A DNA stretch of 64,000 nucleotides from Lycium barbarum (taxonomy: Eukaryota; Streptophyta; Magnoliopsida; Solanales; Solanaceae). Under the pieces are notes generated by a model, which did not search any database, was not told where the DNA came from, and saw only the letters and a program-made list of their open reading frames with translations. Positions 36,888 to 47,479 of this stretch are shown here, one piece after another. The stretch's first letter is position 1. Every line of letters starts with the position of its first letter. The position numbers were made by a program, and so were the translations under genes. The stretch is from contig NC_083344.1 of NCBI RefSeq assembly GCF_019175385.1, forward strand, positions 25,112,231-25,176,230. The letters run 5' to 3'.

Positions 36888-37260
36888 AATTGCTTAAGTA
36901 TATATATTAATCAATAACTATGACTGATTTCCATTGTTTATCACTAAATGTGGGTGAATCCCATCAATTCACTGCAATGATCACTCCATTTAGTGCGTAT
37001 TGGACTTAGTTGATCATCTATCCTGACCCAAAACACCATGAAATTGCTTAAGTATATATATTGATCAATAATTATGATTGATTTCCATTGTTTATCACTA
37101 AATGTGAGTGAATCCCATCAATTCACTCCTATGACTCCATTTAGTGCGTATTGGACTTAGTTGATCATCTATCATGACCCAAAACACCATGAAATTGCTT
37201 AAGTATATATAATGATCAATAAATATGATTGATTTCCACTGTTTATCACTAAATGTGGCT
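36879..37260 (+). repeat. Tandem copies of the DUF1985 gene 3' end, unit about 152 bp
   Basis: ACACCATGAAATTGCTTAAG, which includes the DUF1985 stop codon, recurs at 36879, 37033 and 37184. Each is followed by a GTATATAT..ATCAATAA and GTGCGTATTGGACTTAG block. The array starts inside the last codons of the gene. Confidence 0.85.
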
Positions 37261-37274
37261 GATTCCCTTTATTG

Positions 37275-38850
37275 ATCACTAAATGTGGGTGAATCAAGTA
37301 GTATCTGTTGCAACAGATGTAGTATCTGTTAGAGCAAGTTTAGTATCTATTGCAGCAAGTGTAGTATCTGTTGCAGCAAACTGAGTAAGTTGTTGAACAA
37401 GTCCTTTCTCTTGTTGGATTAAACACAACAAGTTACCCATTTTCTCTAACAAGTCACTCCACTTGTTTGATTTTAATTGTTTATCACTAAATGTGGCTGA
37501 TATGCATTGTTTATCACTAAATATGGTTGATTCCCTTTATTGATCACTAAATGTGGGTGAATCAAGTAGTATCTGTTGCAACAGATGTAGTATCTGTTGG
37601 AGCAAGTTTAGTATCTGTTGCAGCAAGTGTAGTATCTGTTGCAGCAAACTGAGTAAGTTGTTGAACAAGTCCTTACTCTTATTGGATAAAACACAACAAG
37701 TTACCCATTTTCTGTAACAAGTCACTCCACTTGTTTGATTTTCATTGTTTATCACTAAATGTGGCTGATATGCATTGTTTATCACTAAATATGGCTGATT
37801 CCCTTTATTAATCACTAAATGTGGGTGAATCAAGTAGTATCTGTTGCAACAGATGTAGTATCTGTTGCAGCAAGTGTAGTATCTGTTGCAGCAAACTGAG
37901 TAAGTTGTTGAACAAGTCCTTACTCTTGTTGGATAAAACGCAACAAGTTACCCATTTTCTGTAACAAGTCACTCCACTTGTTTGATTTTCATTGTTTATC
38001 ACTAAATGTGGCTTATATGCATTGTTTATCAATAAATATGGCTGATTTCCCTTTATTGATCACTAAATGTGGGTGAATCAAGTAGTATCTGTTGGTGCAA
38101 GTTTAGTAGCTGTTGCAACAAGTGTAGTATCTGTTGCAGCAAGTGTAGTATCTGTTGCAGCAAACTGAGTAAGTTGTTGAACAAGTCCTTACTCTTGTTG
38201 GATAAAACGCAACAAGTTACCCATTTTTTGTAACAAGTCACTCCACTTGTTTGATTTTCATTGTTTATCACTAAATGTGGCTGATATTCATTGTTTATCA
38301 CTAAATATGGCTGAATCCCTTTATTGATCACTAAATGTGGGTGAATCAAGTAGTATCTGTTGCAACAGATGTAATATCTGTTGGAGCAAGTTTAGTATCT
38401 GTTGCAGCAAGTTTAGTATCTGTTGCAGCAAGTGTAGTATCTGTTGCAGCAAACTGAGTAAGTTGTTGAACAAGTCCTTACTTTTGTTGAATAAAACGCA
38501 ACAAGTTACCCATTTTCTGTAACAAGTCACTCCACTTGTTTGATTTTCATTGTTTATCACTAAATGTGGCTGATATCCATTGTTTATCACTAAATATGGC
38601 TGATTCCCTTTATTAATCACTAAATGTGGGTGAATCAAGTAGTATCTGTTGCAACAGATGTAGTATCTGTTGGAGCAAGTTTAGTATCTGTTGCAGCAAA
38701 CTGAGTAAGTTGTTGAACAAGTCCTTACTCTTGTTGGATAAAACACAACAAGTTACCCATTTTCTGTAACAAGTCACTCTACTTGTTTGATTTCCATTGT
38801 TTATCACTAAATATGGTTGATTCCAATTTTTTATCACTAAATGTGGCTGA
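37275..38850 (+). repeat. Six-copy tandem array, unit about 268 bp
   Basis: ATCACTAAATGTGGGTGAAT starts units at 37275, 37543, 37811, 38059, 38327 and 38616 (spacing 268, 268, 248, 268, 289). Each holds two to four TATCTGTTGCAGCAAG-type sub-repeats, TGTAACAAGTCACTCCACTT and TTGTTTATCACTAAAT. The minus-strand frames of about 100 codons are repeat artefacts: they change by whole sub-repeats and lack any recognisable domain. Confidence 0.92.
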
Positions 38851-38859
38851 TTCCCTCTA

Positions 38860-39330
38860 CTCAATAATTAAAACTTGAGTCACTCCACTTGTTAGAAAAA
38901 ACCCAACATATAACTTAGTTGCATCTGCTTAAAAACTCCGATTTTTTGTAATATGTTCAACGACTTACTAGTTGCCGCAACAAGTCCTGTTACTTGTTCG
39001 ATAAAACTCAACAAGTTACCCATTTTCTGTAACAAGTCACTCTACTTGTTTGATTTCCATTGTTTATCACTAAATATGGTTGATTCCAATTGTTTATCAC
39101 TAAATGTGGTTGATTCCCTCTACTCAATAATTAAAACTTGAGTCACTCCACTTGTTAGAAAAACTTAGTTGCATCTGCTTAAAAACTTCGATTTTTTGTA
39201 ATATGTTCAACGACTTACTAGTTGCTGCAACAAGTCCTGTTACTTGTTCGATAAAACCCAACAAGTTACAGAGCTGTTGCAACAAATTCATTACTTGTTG
39301 GAAACTATACAACAATTTATTAACAAGAAT
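38860..39330 (+). repeat. Two-copy repeat, unit about 240 bp
   Basis: The block with CTCAATAATTAAAACTTGAG, TTGCATCTGCTTAAAAACT and TGTAATATGTTCAACGACTT occurs twice (about 38865 and 39122), with TTGTTCGATAAAAC..CAACAAGTTAC after each. The same CTCAATAATTAAAACTTGA string recurs at the right MULE end (41984-42002). Confidence 0.8.
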
Positions 39331-39482
39331 ATACACATTAGTGATTTGAACACGAACAACATATCATATAAACCAAGTTCATAATCACCAAGAATATAAC
39401 TTACCATGTTAAGAAACAATAATATTAAAATGTCATAAAGATCCAACAGATAACTATTATTACAACACAATGCAATCTACAA

Positions 39483-40270
39483 CTATGGAGCATTTCGGCT
39501 TGGACATGTTGTTTTTTTGTGGCCAACTGTTTTGCATAAGGAGCATTTGTTTTTCCGCATAGCCCTCTTTGTCCACCTTCTTCCGTGTTTGCTAGAACTT
39601 AAAATATTCACATCCCTTGGCCACCACTTGCACTTCAGATGTTCACATCTAAAGCATTACACACTTCGCGAATTGAATGACATTCCTTTATAAAAACATG
39701 TTTCATCATCTTGAACATGGCTAGACTGTGACGATTGTGCAGCACACGGTGTATTACTCGCAAGTTTGGGTATAGGGATCAGCTCACCCCCACTTCCATG
39801 GGGCTTCGCACTTCTATTATCTGGAATATCCATGTCCACCCCTTCCAATTTATCATTTAATAAATTTTTTTGGTCTTGAGCTAAATATGGCTCTCGACCG
39901 AGCTTCCAACCACGTATACCCTTAAAATGGGCCTAGCTACATTTTTCAAATAAGTACGCAAATGACTCTGATCGGTTATCTTAAAAGGCAAGACCCTCTG
40001 GTTTTCAAAAGAGCTATGCATGTAAGTGATAACAAGGTCTTTCGGTTCATAAGTTAATTCACAATAGTTAATGATTAAGTTCACAAAATCATCAAACTCA
40101 ACATCTCTTGGGACAGTCATCGCTATCGTCTTTAACACGTGACTACCCTTCCATCGCTAAATATATCGATTGTTCACCTCGATCCATTCACCATGGAAAT
40201 CAACACCTATTATTATTGAGTCCCCCATTAATGGTGCCTGAAGATATTTTGTTTTAAGAAAATCAGTCAT
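39483..40270 (-). pseudogene. MURA-like transposase remnant, catalytic core deleted
   Basis: Read from 40270: MTDFLKTKYLQAPLMGDSII, an in-frame TAG after NNRYI, then a PB1-like N-terminal region (DVEFDDFVNLIINYCELTYE, then PKDLVITYMHSSFENQRV), ending near 39881. A further piece (39848-39657) ends ETCFYKGMSFNSR, the usual run-up to the transposase body. In another frame the C-terminal tail follows at once: CKWWPRDVNIL, then a CCHC knuckle CSLCKTVGHKKTTC, stop at 39483. The DDE catalytic domain of several hundred residues is missing. The parts and their order match plant MuDR-family transposases. It cannot be active; the element would need a transposase supplied from elsewhere. Confidence 0.75.
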
Positions 40271-40559
40271 GACCAGCGCAAGTCAAAGGCCACTTAAATT
40301 TATGATTAATTAATTATTGAGTGGTTTTTTCTGAAATTTTGGACCCAAAGTAGTTAACTTAATCACAATTTTGAGCACCCTTTGAGCTTGGATGTTCAAA
40401 GTTGTCACAACTAGTAATTACAATGCTTGAATGTCAAGTGTTGAAATTACTCTAGGTGACAACTTTGACCACCCCAAGCCCAAAGGCCACTTAAATTTAT
40501 GATTAAGTTCATAGTTGAGTGGTTTTTTCCTGTAATTTTGGACCAAAATTAGTTAACTT

Positions 40560-41165
40560 AATCACAACTTTAAATGACTTCTTGAAACAAATAACTGACT
40601 TATTGCAACAAGTAGGTTATTAGTTGCAACAACTCGCTTATTTGTTGGAGACAACTTCAGTTTTTCTCTGTCTCATATCAAAATGGAACAACTATATGAC
40701 TTGTTGGAACAACTAACAGACTTGTTGCAACAAGTATGTAACTTGTTCCAATTACTTGGTAACTTGTTGGAGACAGCTTCAGTTTGTCTGTTTGATAACG
40801 AAATGCAACAACTAAGTGACTTGTTGGAACAAATAACTGACTTGTTGCAACAAGTAGGTTACTAGTTGCAACAACTCACTTATTTGTTGGAGACAGCTTC
40901 AGTCTATGTCTCTGTTTCATAACAAAATGGAACAATTAGATGAATTGTTAGAACAACTAATGTACTTGTTGCAACAAGTATGTAACCTGTTCCAACTACT
41001 TGATTACTTGTTGGAGACAACTTCAGTTTTTGTCTCTTTCATAACAAAATGCAACAACTAAGTGACTTATTGAAAAAAATAACATACTTGTTGCAACAAG
41101 TAGGTTACTACTTGCAACAACTCACTTATTTGTTGGAGATAGCTTCAGTCTCTGTTTCATCCAAC
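40560..41165 (+). repeat. Right subterminal array, unit about 123 bp
   Basis: CTTCAGT landmarks at 40646, 40768, 40893, 41017 and 41140 give spacing of about 123 bp. Units share TGTTGGAGACAGCTTCAGT, GACTTGTTGGAACAA and TTGTTGCAACAAGTA (for example 40722-40733). The unit length and the GTTGG..AGCTTCAGT block match the left array at 33740-34460, in the same orientation. Confidence 0.88.
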
Positions 41166-41670
41166 AACTGTAAAATATGTCCAACAGCTGCTGTAATTGA
41201 TGCAGCAAGTATCACACTTGTTGCAACAGGTAACTCAGTTGTTGGAAAGAGTAGGAGCTCTCCAACAAATTTCACAGTTATTGCATAAAGTACAACAGCT
41301 GTTGTAAATTATTTATTCACATTTTTTGTAATTGTTGCAACAAATTAGTAAATCTGTTGCAACAATTTCATAATTTATCAACAACTCTTGTAGAAACACT
41401 AGGACTACAACAGCTGATGCAAAAAGTTCAGAAGCTCTTACACAGCAGCTTTAGAACTTGTTGCAACAACTATACTGCTGTAACTACGAATTCCGGTAAA
41501 TCAAGAAATAAGGCAACTATACCCAGATGAACAATTGAAAGAAACAGTATTGTTTAACTTACCAATGGACTCGAAAACATTGATGAAGTAATGCCAGTGC
41601 TACACCAACGACATTCAATCAAAAAATTGTAAAATCAGATGATTTTTTTTTCTTGAGCAATGGCGGATGA

Positions 41671-41702
41671 AGAAGAAGAAGAAGAAGAAGAAGAAGAAGA
41701 AA
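41671..41702 (+). repeat. GAA trinucleotide microsatellite
   Basis: About eleven GAA units. They sit in a 30-codon frame (ATG at 41659, MADEEEE...) that ends at 41752 and shows no other protein-like feature. Confidence 0.9.
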
Positions 41703-41810
41703 GCAACACGAAGAACAGATGGGGAGAACAAAAATGGAGGAAACGGCGCTGAAGAGGATTTTTTTTCCCGATTTTTGTATTTTAGGATTTATAATGGTTG
41801 GGTCAAAGTG

Positions 41811-41932
41811 TTAAAAATAAAACTTTAGGGCAAAGTGTTAAAAGTAAAGTTTAGGGTCAAAGTGTTAAAAATAAAACTTGAGGGCAAAGTATTAAAAATA
41901 AAATAGAGGGCCAAAGTGTCAAAAATGAAACT
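41811..41932 (+). repeat. Short tandem repeat near the right MULE end, unit about 30 bp
   Basis: GGGTCAAAGTGTTAAAAATA and close variants (GGGCAAAGTGTTAAAAGTA, GGGCCAAAGTGTCAAAAATG) repeat five times. Confidence 0.85.
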
Positions 41933-42063
41933 ATTGGGAAAACTCAATGCCCCTTAATCACTAATAAAATTTAGTCACCTCTACTCAATAATTAAAACTT
42001 GAATCACCTCCCTTCAATTTTAAAACTACAACATCACCTATAATTAAATGCCCCAGGTTCTGT

Positions 42064-42502
42064 GTTGCTGCTCTACTGCTCTTTCATTTCAAGTCTCATT
42101 GTCATATTTTACTTAGTTTCTCTGCCCATCATAGATTCATGATGAAATTTAATGTTTGGAAGAGATTTTGAATTTAGTCATTTTTAGAACAAGAAAAGAA
42201 TAAGGAAAAAATAAGATGCAATTATAGATTTATTATTTTTATGTACGTGTTTTGTGCGTGTATTTTGCATTGATAAAAAACATATAGAATATTCATGTAA
42301 TTATAAAAAATATTTATTTAGCTATAAAAATGAAGTATCTTTTTAATGAATTTTACTCTATCTGTCATTGCCTAATAGAGTGTTTTATTAATTAAATAAA
42401 AAAATCAACAAATAAACCCGTTTGTTACAATGTGCCTAAAATATGAACTAGCTCTAATCAAATATTTAAGCTGACTTCTACAAGCCAACATGCCTACATT
42501 AC
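42064..42502. other. AT-rich intergenic DNA
   Basis: No gene, repeat structure or transposon end was recognised between the MULE and the next LTR fragment. Confidence 0.6.
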
Positions 42503-43326
42503 TGTAACACTCCATAATTCAAATTAGGTTCAAACTCATTAAATGACCGTGTTTAGACCCTAACGAGAATAAAATATGTGTATTTATGTATGGAAGTCAA
42601 TATCTAGGTATATACCAAGTGTAAAAAAGATTGAAGTTGAGAAGAATCGAAAAGAAGCAAAGTTGGAAAATTGTGTCGAGATGCGGCTGACATATAGACC
42701 ACATATCCGGCATTGCCGGGCACATGTCGAGCTGCAAGTGAGGTTCCAAAATCACTGAAGGTTGAAATGATTTCAAGTCTCTGAAGTTGACATGCTAAGC
42801 AAACATACGGACCGCATGTTGGACATATAGTTTGTATGTCATGTCGTATGTTGAAGCCCGAAAACGTTAGAATTTCAGTTCTCTGAAGCTGAGGTACGAT
42901 GCCCACATACGGACCGCATGTGGACAATACGGTAGGTATGGACTCGTTTGGAGAATTCGGATATGGTAGAGATTCCGGAAGACTTAAAGCTTCGCTCGAA
43001 TAGAGGTAAGTTAAGCTTTGAACCCAATGGAAGGAATATTTTTGTTAATTAAATGACAATAAGGGTTAAGGGTAACAGAGGGTTCCCACATTGGTGAGGT
43101 GACGAGCACTTATGCAGATACCGGTGCCATGTTGTGGTATTTCGTCGAGTTATGTGACTAATTGATTGAATCTAAGAATGTTGAAGCATGATTTGACTGA
43201 GTTGAAAGACGATAATCATGATTAATTGATATGTGTTCATATATCACTCCGAATAACTCGTACACTTTAGATAAATGAAAATTTGCCTAGATGCATTTTT
43301 TGTACAGTATGTATGCTTCATGTGTG
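42503..43326 (+). mobile_element. Truncated Gypsy-type LTR, 5' part
   Basis: Starts TGTAACACTCCATAATTC, the usual TG start of this LTR group. It contains clustered ACATACGGACCGCATGT-type motifs (42800-42935), like the other Gypsy LTRs of the window. It breaks off at 43327 where a minus-strand LTR end begins. Confidence 0.65.
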
Positions 43327-43499
43327 TGTCACGCTCCGAACCATGGCCTGGGCGTAACACGGCACTCGGTGCCTAACTGCATGTAACCGAGCGAACTCAT
43401 TGGCTGCCTGAATCAATATGTGATATCAAAACATACTAAAAGGCGGAAATAATACTAACATATGTTGATCTGCTAAAAATTCTGACTGCAATATCGTAT
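43327..43499 (-). mobile_element. Fragment of a family A LTR, 3' end
   Basis: The first 150 bp (TGTCACGCTCCGAACC, GGCCTGGGCGTAACACGGCA, GTGATATCAAAACATA) match 43639-43780 of the neighbouring solo LTR in the same orientation. It is cut at 43499 by the insertion of the minus-strand Gypsy element. Confidence 0.7.
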
Positions 43500-43638
43500 T
43501 GTCACGACCCAACCGGAGGGCCGCGACGGGCACCCGGTGCTAGCCCACCCGGGCACCTCTTAACATACCTTTACATTTACATCTAGGTGAGCAATATATT
43601 AAATCATACATTTCTATTCATCAATCATACTAATCCCA

Positions 43639-46091
43639 TGTCATGCCCCGAACCTGGGCCTGGACGTAACACGACACCCGGTGCCTGACTGCATGTGACC
43701 GAGCAAACCAACTGGCTGACTGAATCAACATGTGATATCAAAACATAACTGAATATGGAAACAACTAAACACATGATGATATACTAAAGGTCTGGCTGAA
43801 ATCATAATGCGGAAATACTTAGACAATCTGGAATATATCTGACTGTAGCCAACACGGCTAAACCAAAACGATTGAACAACTGCCAACAAGGCTAACATAA
43901 TAAATGTCTGACTGTCTGAACTGTGTCTATGAAGCCTCTAAGAGTACTGAATAATAGAGATGTCTATAAACTGAAATAACTGGATAGCTGACAACGCCCC
44001 GAAGGAATGTGGGGCTCACCAGTAGCTGATACGTGCACTCCTAATTAGCTGAGTCGTCAACCTGTGTATCGTTACCTGCATCGCGAGATGCAGGTCCCCA
44101 AGCAATAAAAAGGGACATCAGTACATTTGAATTGTACTGGTATATAAAGCAACTGAAGCAATAAAATACTGGAACTGAAACTGAAACTGAACTAAACAGG
44201 AAAGCAAGAAGCTGAAGTACTCCCTGTTCTGGATGAAGAATCACCTGTAAAACTGTAAATATAACTGTGGCCTAGGGCCCAAATAATGTGCACAAAAACT
44301 GTGGCCTCTGGCCCAAGCAATACGTATGCATAAACTGTGGCCTAGGGCCCAAAAATACAGATACAGGTGTTCAACATTAACAATTTACAAGACTGAGACT
44401 GGCTATAGCTGATAGCATGATAACTGTTTCTAATTATAGGACTTATGCAAATAACTGGTTATACACTGACTGAGACTCATGTGATAACAATGCATAAGTC
44501 TATAAAGATTACGTGCTGAGTTCATGATGTTCAAAGTGACAACCATGAACGAATTCTGTAACTGCAACCCTAGAAGATAACAGTTCTATATCATATCATG
44601 AAACTAGGGCTAAACTATATTCTGAGTCAAATTGCGGACAAGTATGAAGAATGAGGCGTAGGGAGAATCATGAATATTCCCTAGCGTAGATAGTTAACCT
44701 CACATACCTTAATTCCAGCCTTTGAGCATAATACAATGTTCGTCAACCCTTTCAACTTTGATCTATATCAATACAAGTCAAAGGGATTCTATATTAGCAA
44801 TAATATTCATGCTTTGGTCATCTAAGCATTTTATCAAACACTTAGTGGGCATGAACCTCCACAGTCTCCATTAATGGTGATTTCTTCACCCAATTCCCAT
44901 TCTATTACTCCTAGGTGATTCTACAATCTTAATTAGATGTAATTAACATCATTCTCCATCACCCATATGAATACAACAATCCCAAGTCAACAATCCAAAA
45001 ACCCTAGCATAGTTCATATAATTCTCTTTATCAAACCCAGTTACTATTCTCCCAAGAACTTATCAACACTTTAATCATCATGAAACATCATAAAACTTAC
45101 CTTAGTTATTGTAGGAATAAGCCTTGAGTTGAAATGCTTCACTTGAACAAAACCCTAGTTCCACCTTCCATGGAATTTCTTGACTTGAATGGATTTGATG
45201 TGTTTCTCACACTTAGTTTTTGTGGATTGATGAAGTGGATCTTTAGTTTCACTTGGATTCTTGCATATGAAGTGTTTGGATGGCTTTAGAGAACCCTTGA
45301 GTCGTGTAGGAGAAATGGGAATGAAAAAATGAGTTTGGGTCTCTTATTAATATCTTAAAATCTGACCCATCGGGCAATTCTACGCCCATTTTTACGGACC
45401 GTCAAACTGTTTGACGGACCGTCAAAATGGTCCGTAAAATTACCCAGCAAAATTTGAGTTTCTGTGACCATTTTACTCTAGCTTGAGTCAATTTGACGGA
45501 CCGTATAATTGTTTTACGGACCGTCAAAATGAACCGTAAAATTGCCTAGCAAAATATGGTTTTCTGTGACCATTTTACGCTGGCTTGAGTCAATTTGACG
45601 GACCGTATAATTGTTTTACGGACCGTCAAAATGAACCGTAAAACTGCCCAGAAAAATATGATTCTCTGTGACCATTTGACGGACCGTATAAATGTTTTAC
45701 GGACCGTCAAAATGTTCTATGGACCGTCAAATGGTCCGTCAAAATTCTTCTGCTCGGATAGTCTGTCGTATAATGGGCATAACTCTTTGCACAGATGTCC
45801 GTTTGAGGCCCATAATATACCGTTGGAAAGATATTTCAAGGGGCTACAACTTTAATCAAGGAAGTTTTCCCAAAATCCAAATTAATTGAGGGGTTATGGT
45901 CGTTAAAGGTAAGACCTTCCATAAACTCACTTGCAAACATGCCCCGTAGAGTGGCTTCCAACTTTTCTTTGCCCAAAGACATTTCTTATGACTTAATTGG
46001 TTTTCAAAACACTTCCTATAACCCTCATATTGGTTTCATTATATTATCATCTTATGAGTCAAACTTTCGTCCGACGTTACGAGGTGTTACA
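43639..46091 (-). mobile_element. Solo LTR, family A
   Basis: A 2,453-bp sequence with TG...CA ends (TGTCATGCCCCGAACC ... CGAGGTGTTACA on the plus strand) and a perfect 5-bp duplication TCCCA (43634-43638, 46092-46096). The empty site reads ACTAATCCCATT, and the uninterrupted sister LTR has the same string at 56098-56109, which proves the insertion. It includes three CTGTGGCC..GGCCCAA repeats (44262-44360) and a dense block of GGACCGT motifs (45390-45745). Confidence 0.94.
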
Positions 46092-47479
46092 TCCCATTAG
46101 GCAACAATACCTCTATATCCTCATTGGCATCTATGCCCATATCAATGTACATAAGCCGACGAGGCTAACAAAAAGATATCCAAAATATAGGCCGACAAGG
46201 CCAAACACATATAACTATATAAACATGTCTACGAGCCTCTAAGGAGAGTATGTCATATCATATAGGCGGGACAGGACCCCGCTATGCCCATAAATATATA
46301 CACAAAAGAATAAGTACCAAAAGCTTTAGCTCCGAAAGAAATGGAGCTCCGCTATGTAGTCCCTGAGTAATGTAGCTATGAATCAAGTCTGTCTCCCTGG
46401 CCACCTGCGGGCATGACGCAGCGTCCACAAACAAAGGGACGTCAGTACGAAGAATGTACTGAGTATGTAAAGCATGATCAATATCATTATAGAAGCATAA
46501 TAAGCAACATAAGAAATAGCATAAGATGGCAGATAGTAGTATCATCGTCATAAGCACTTACTTGCTTTTCATAGGGACTTTCCATTTATAATGCGAGATT
46601 TTTGTACATACATCCGTGTTCGTATCCATACTCATATCCGTACTCATTTACATTCATATCCATAATCGTATTCTTATACATATTCTTATTCGTATTTGTA
46701 TCATGTCTGTATTCATACTCATATCTAGATCATATACATATCCATATCATATACATATCCATATCATATACATATCATTTACATAGCATACCTGACCACG
46801 AAGGTTCGGTGTTTCACGTACCCGACCATGGCGAGGCTCGATTATCATACATACCTGGCCAACCAAGGCTCAGTGTTACACATACCTGGCCCTACCAAGG
46901 CTCAGGGTTATCCGTACCCAACTGTAGTGGTGCGCGCGCATCGTCATATACATATATATACATCTGTATATTCTACCTGGCCATATAAGCTCGGGGTTTC
47001 ATAATAGCCACATATAGGCATACATACATATAAGCTCATAGGCATCTTTAGCATTATCACTACTATCATCGTCATCATTATCGTTATCGCTATTATCGTC
47101 GTCATCATTATCATCATTACCATTATCGTCATTCATTACGTCTATCCTAAAAGGATTATTCGTCATATGAGGAATTTAGTACAATCATAATACATATCAA
47201 GGATTATAATTTTTGTAGCTTTTTGAAGATAGAATCTTTTGGAGCACGTCATAGGCTCATAGAAGAATCGATGTTTGGCCAAAGAACCATGCCTTATGAA
47301 AGAAGGGTTAGCCTTACATACCTTCCCGGTCAACTATTCTACACTTGCATGTTCTCCTCCAATACTCACATTTCTACCTTCATTAGAGTCATACTATCAT
47401 TAGAAATCGATGGCTAGCAGACATGACTAAGGCCAGAGAAAATTGGACAGCATCTCCTTTATTTATACAACATTCCTCC

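Larger units (their letters stand above)
32542..42054. mobile_element. Mutator-like element with DUF1985 gene and MURA remnant
   Basis: The 9-bp direct repeat AGGTTCTGT at 32533-32541 and 42055-42063 brackets 9,513 bp. The ends are weak inverted repeats: left CAAATAATTAACTGAAGGTGA, right (reverse complement) GGGGCATTTAATTATAGGTG. Inside, a DUF1985-type gene runs plus (34581-36887) and a MURA-like transposase remnant runs minus (40270-39483), so they are convergent. This content fits plant MULEs that carry a DUF1985/ULP1-like passenger. Much of the rest is tandem repeat rich in TTGTTGCAACAA. The end positions rest on the target duplication, because the terminal repeats have diverged. Confidence 0.75.

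Noticed and set aside
37537..38864. Series of minus-strand frames of 75-105 codons with LLQQILHLLQQ repeats
   Set aside because: They track the tandem array exactly, change by whole sub-repeats, and have no start context or domain; they are artefacts of the repeat.
41659..41752. Short Glu-rich ORF (MADEEEE...)
   Set aside because: It is a translated GAA microsatellite of 30 codons with no support from splice sites or similarity.
46602..47132. Frames rich in Tyr/Ile/His or Met/Ile/Thr, repeated at 56612-57142
   Set aside because: They arise from CATATCCATAT- and ATCATCGTC-type simple repeats in the minus-strand LTR, on both strands; not protein coding.
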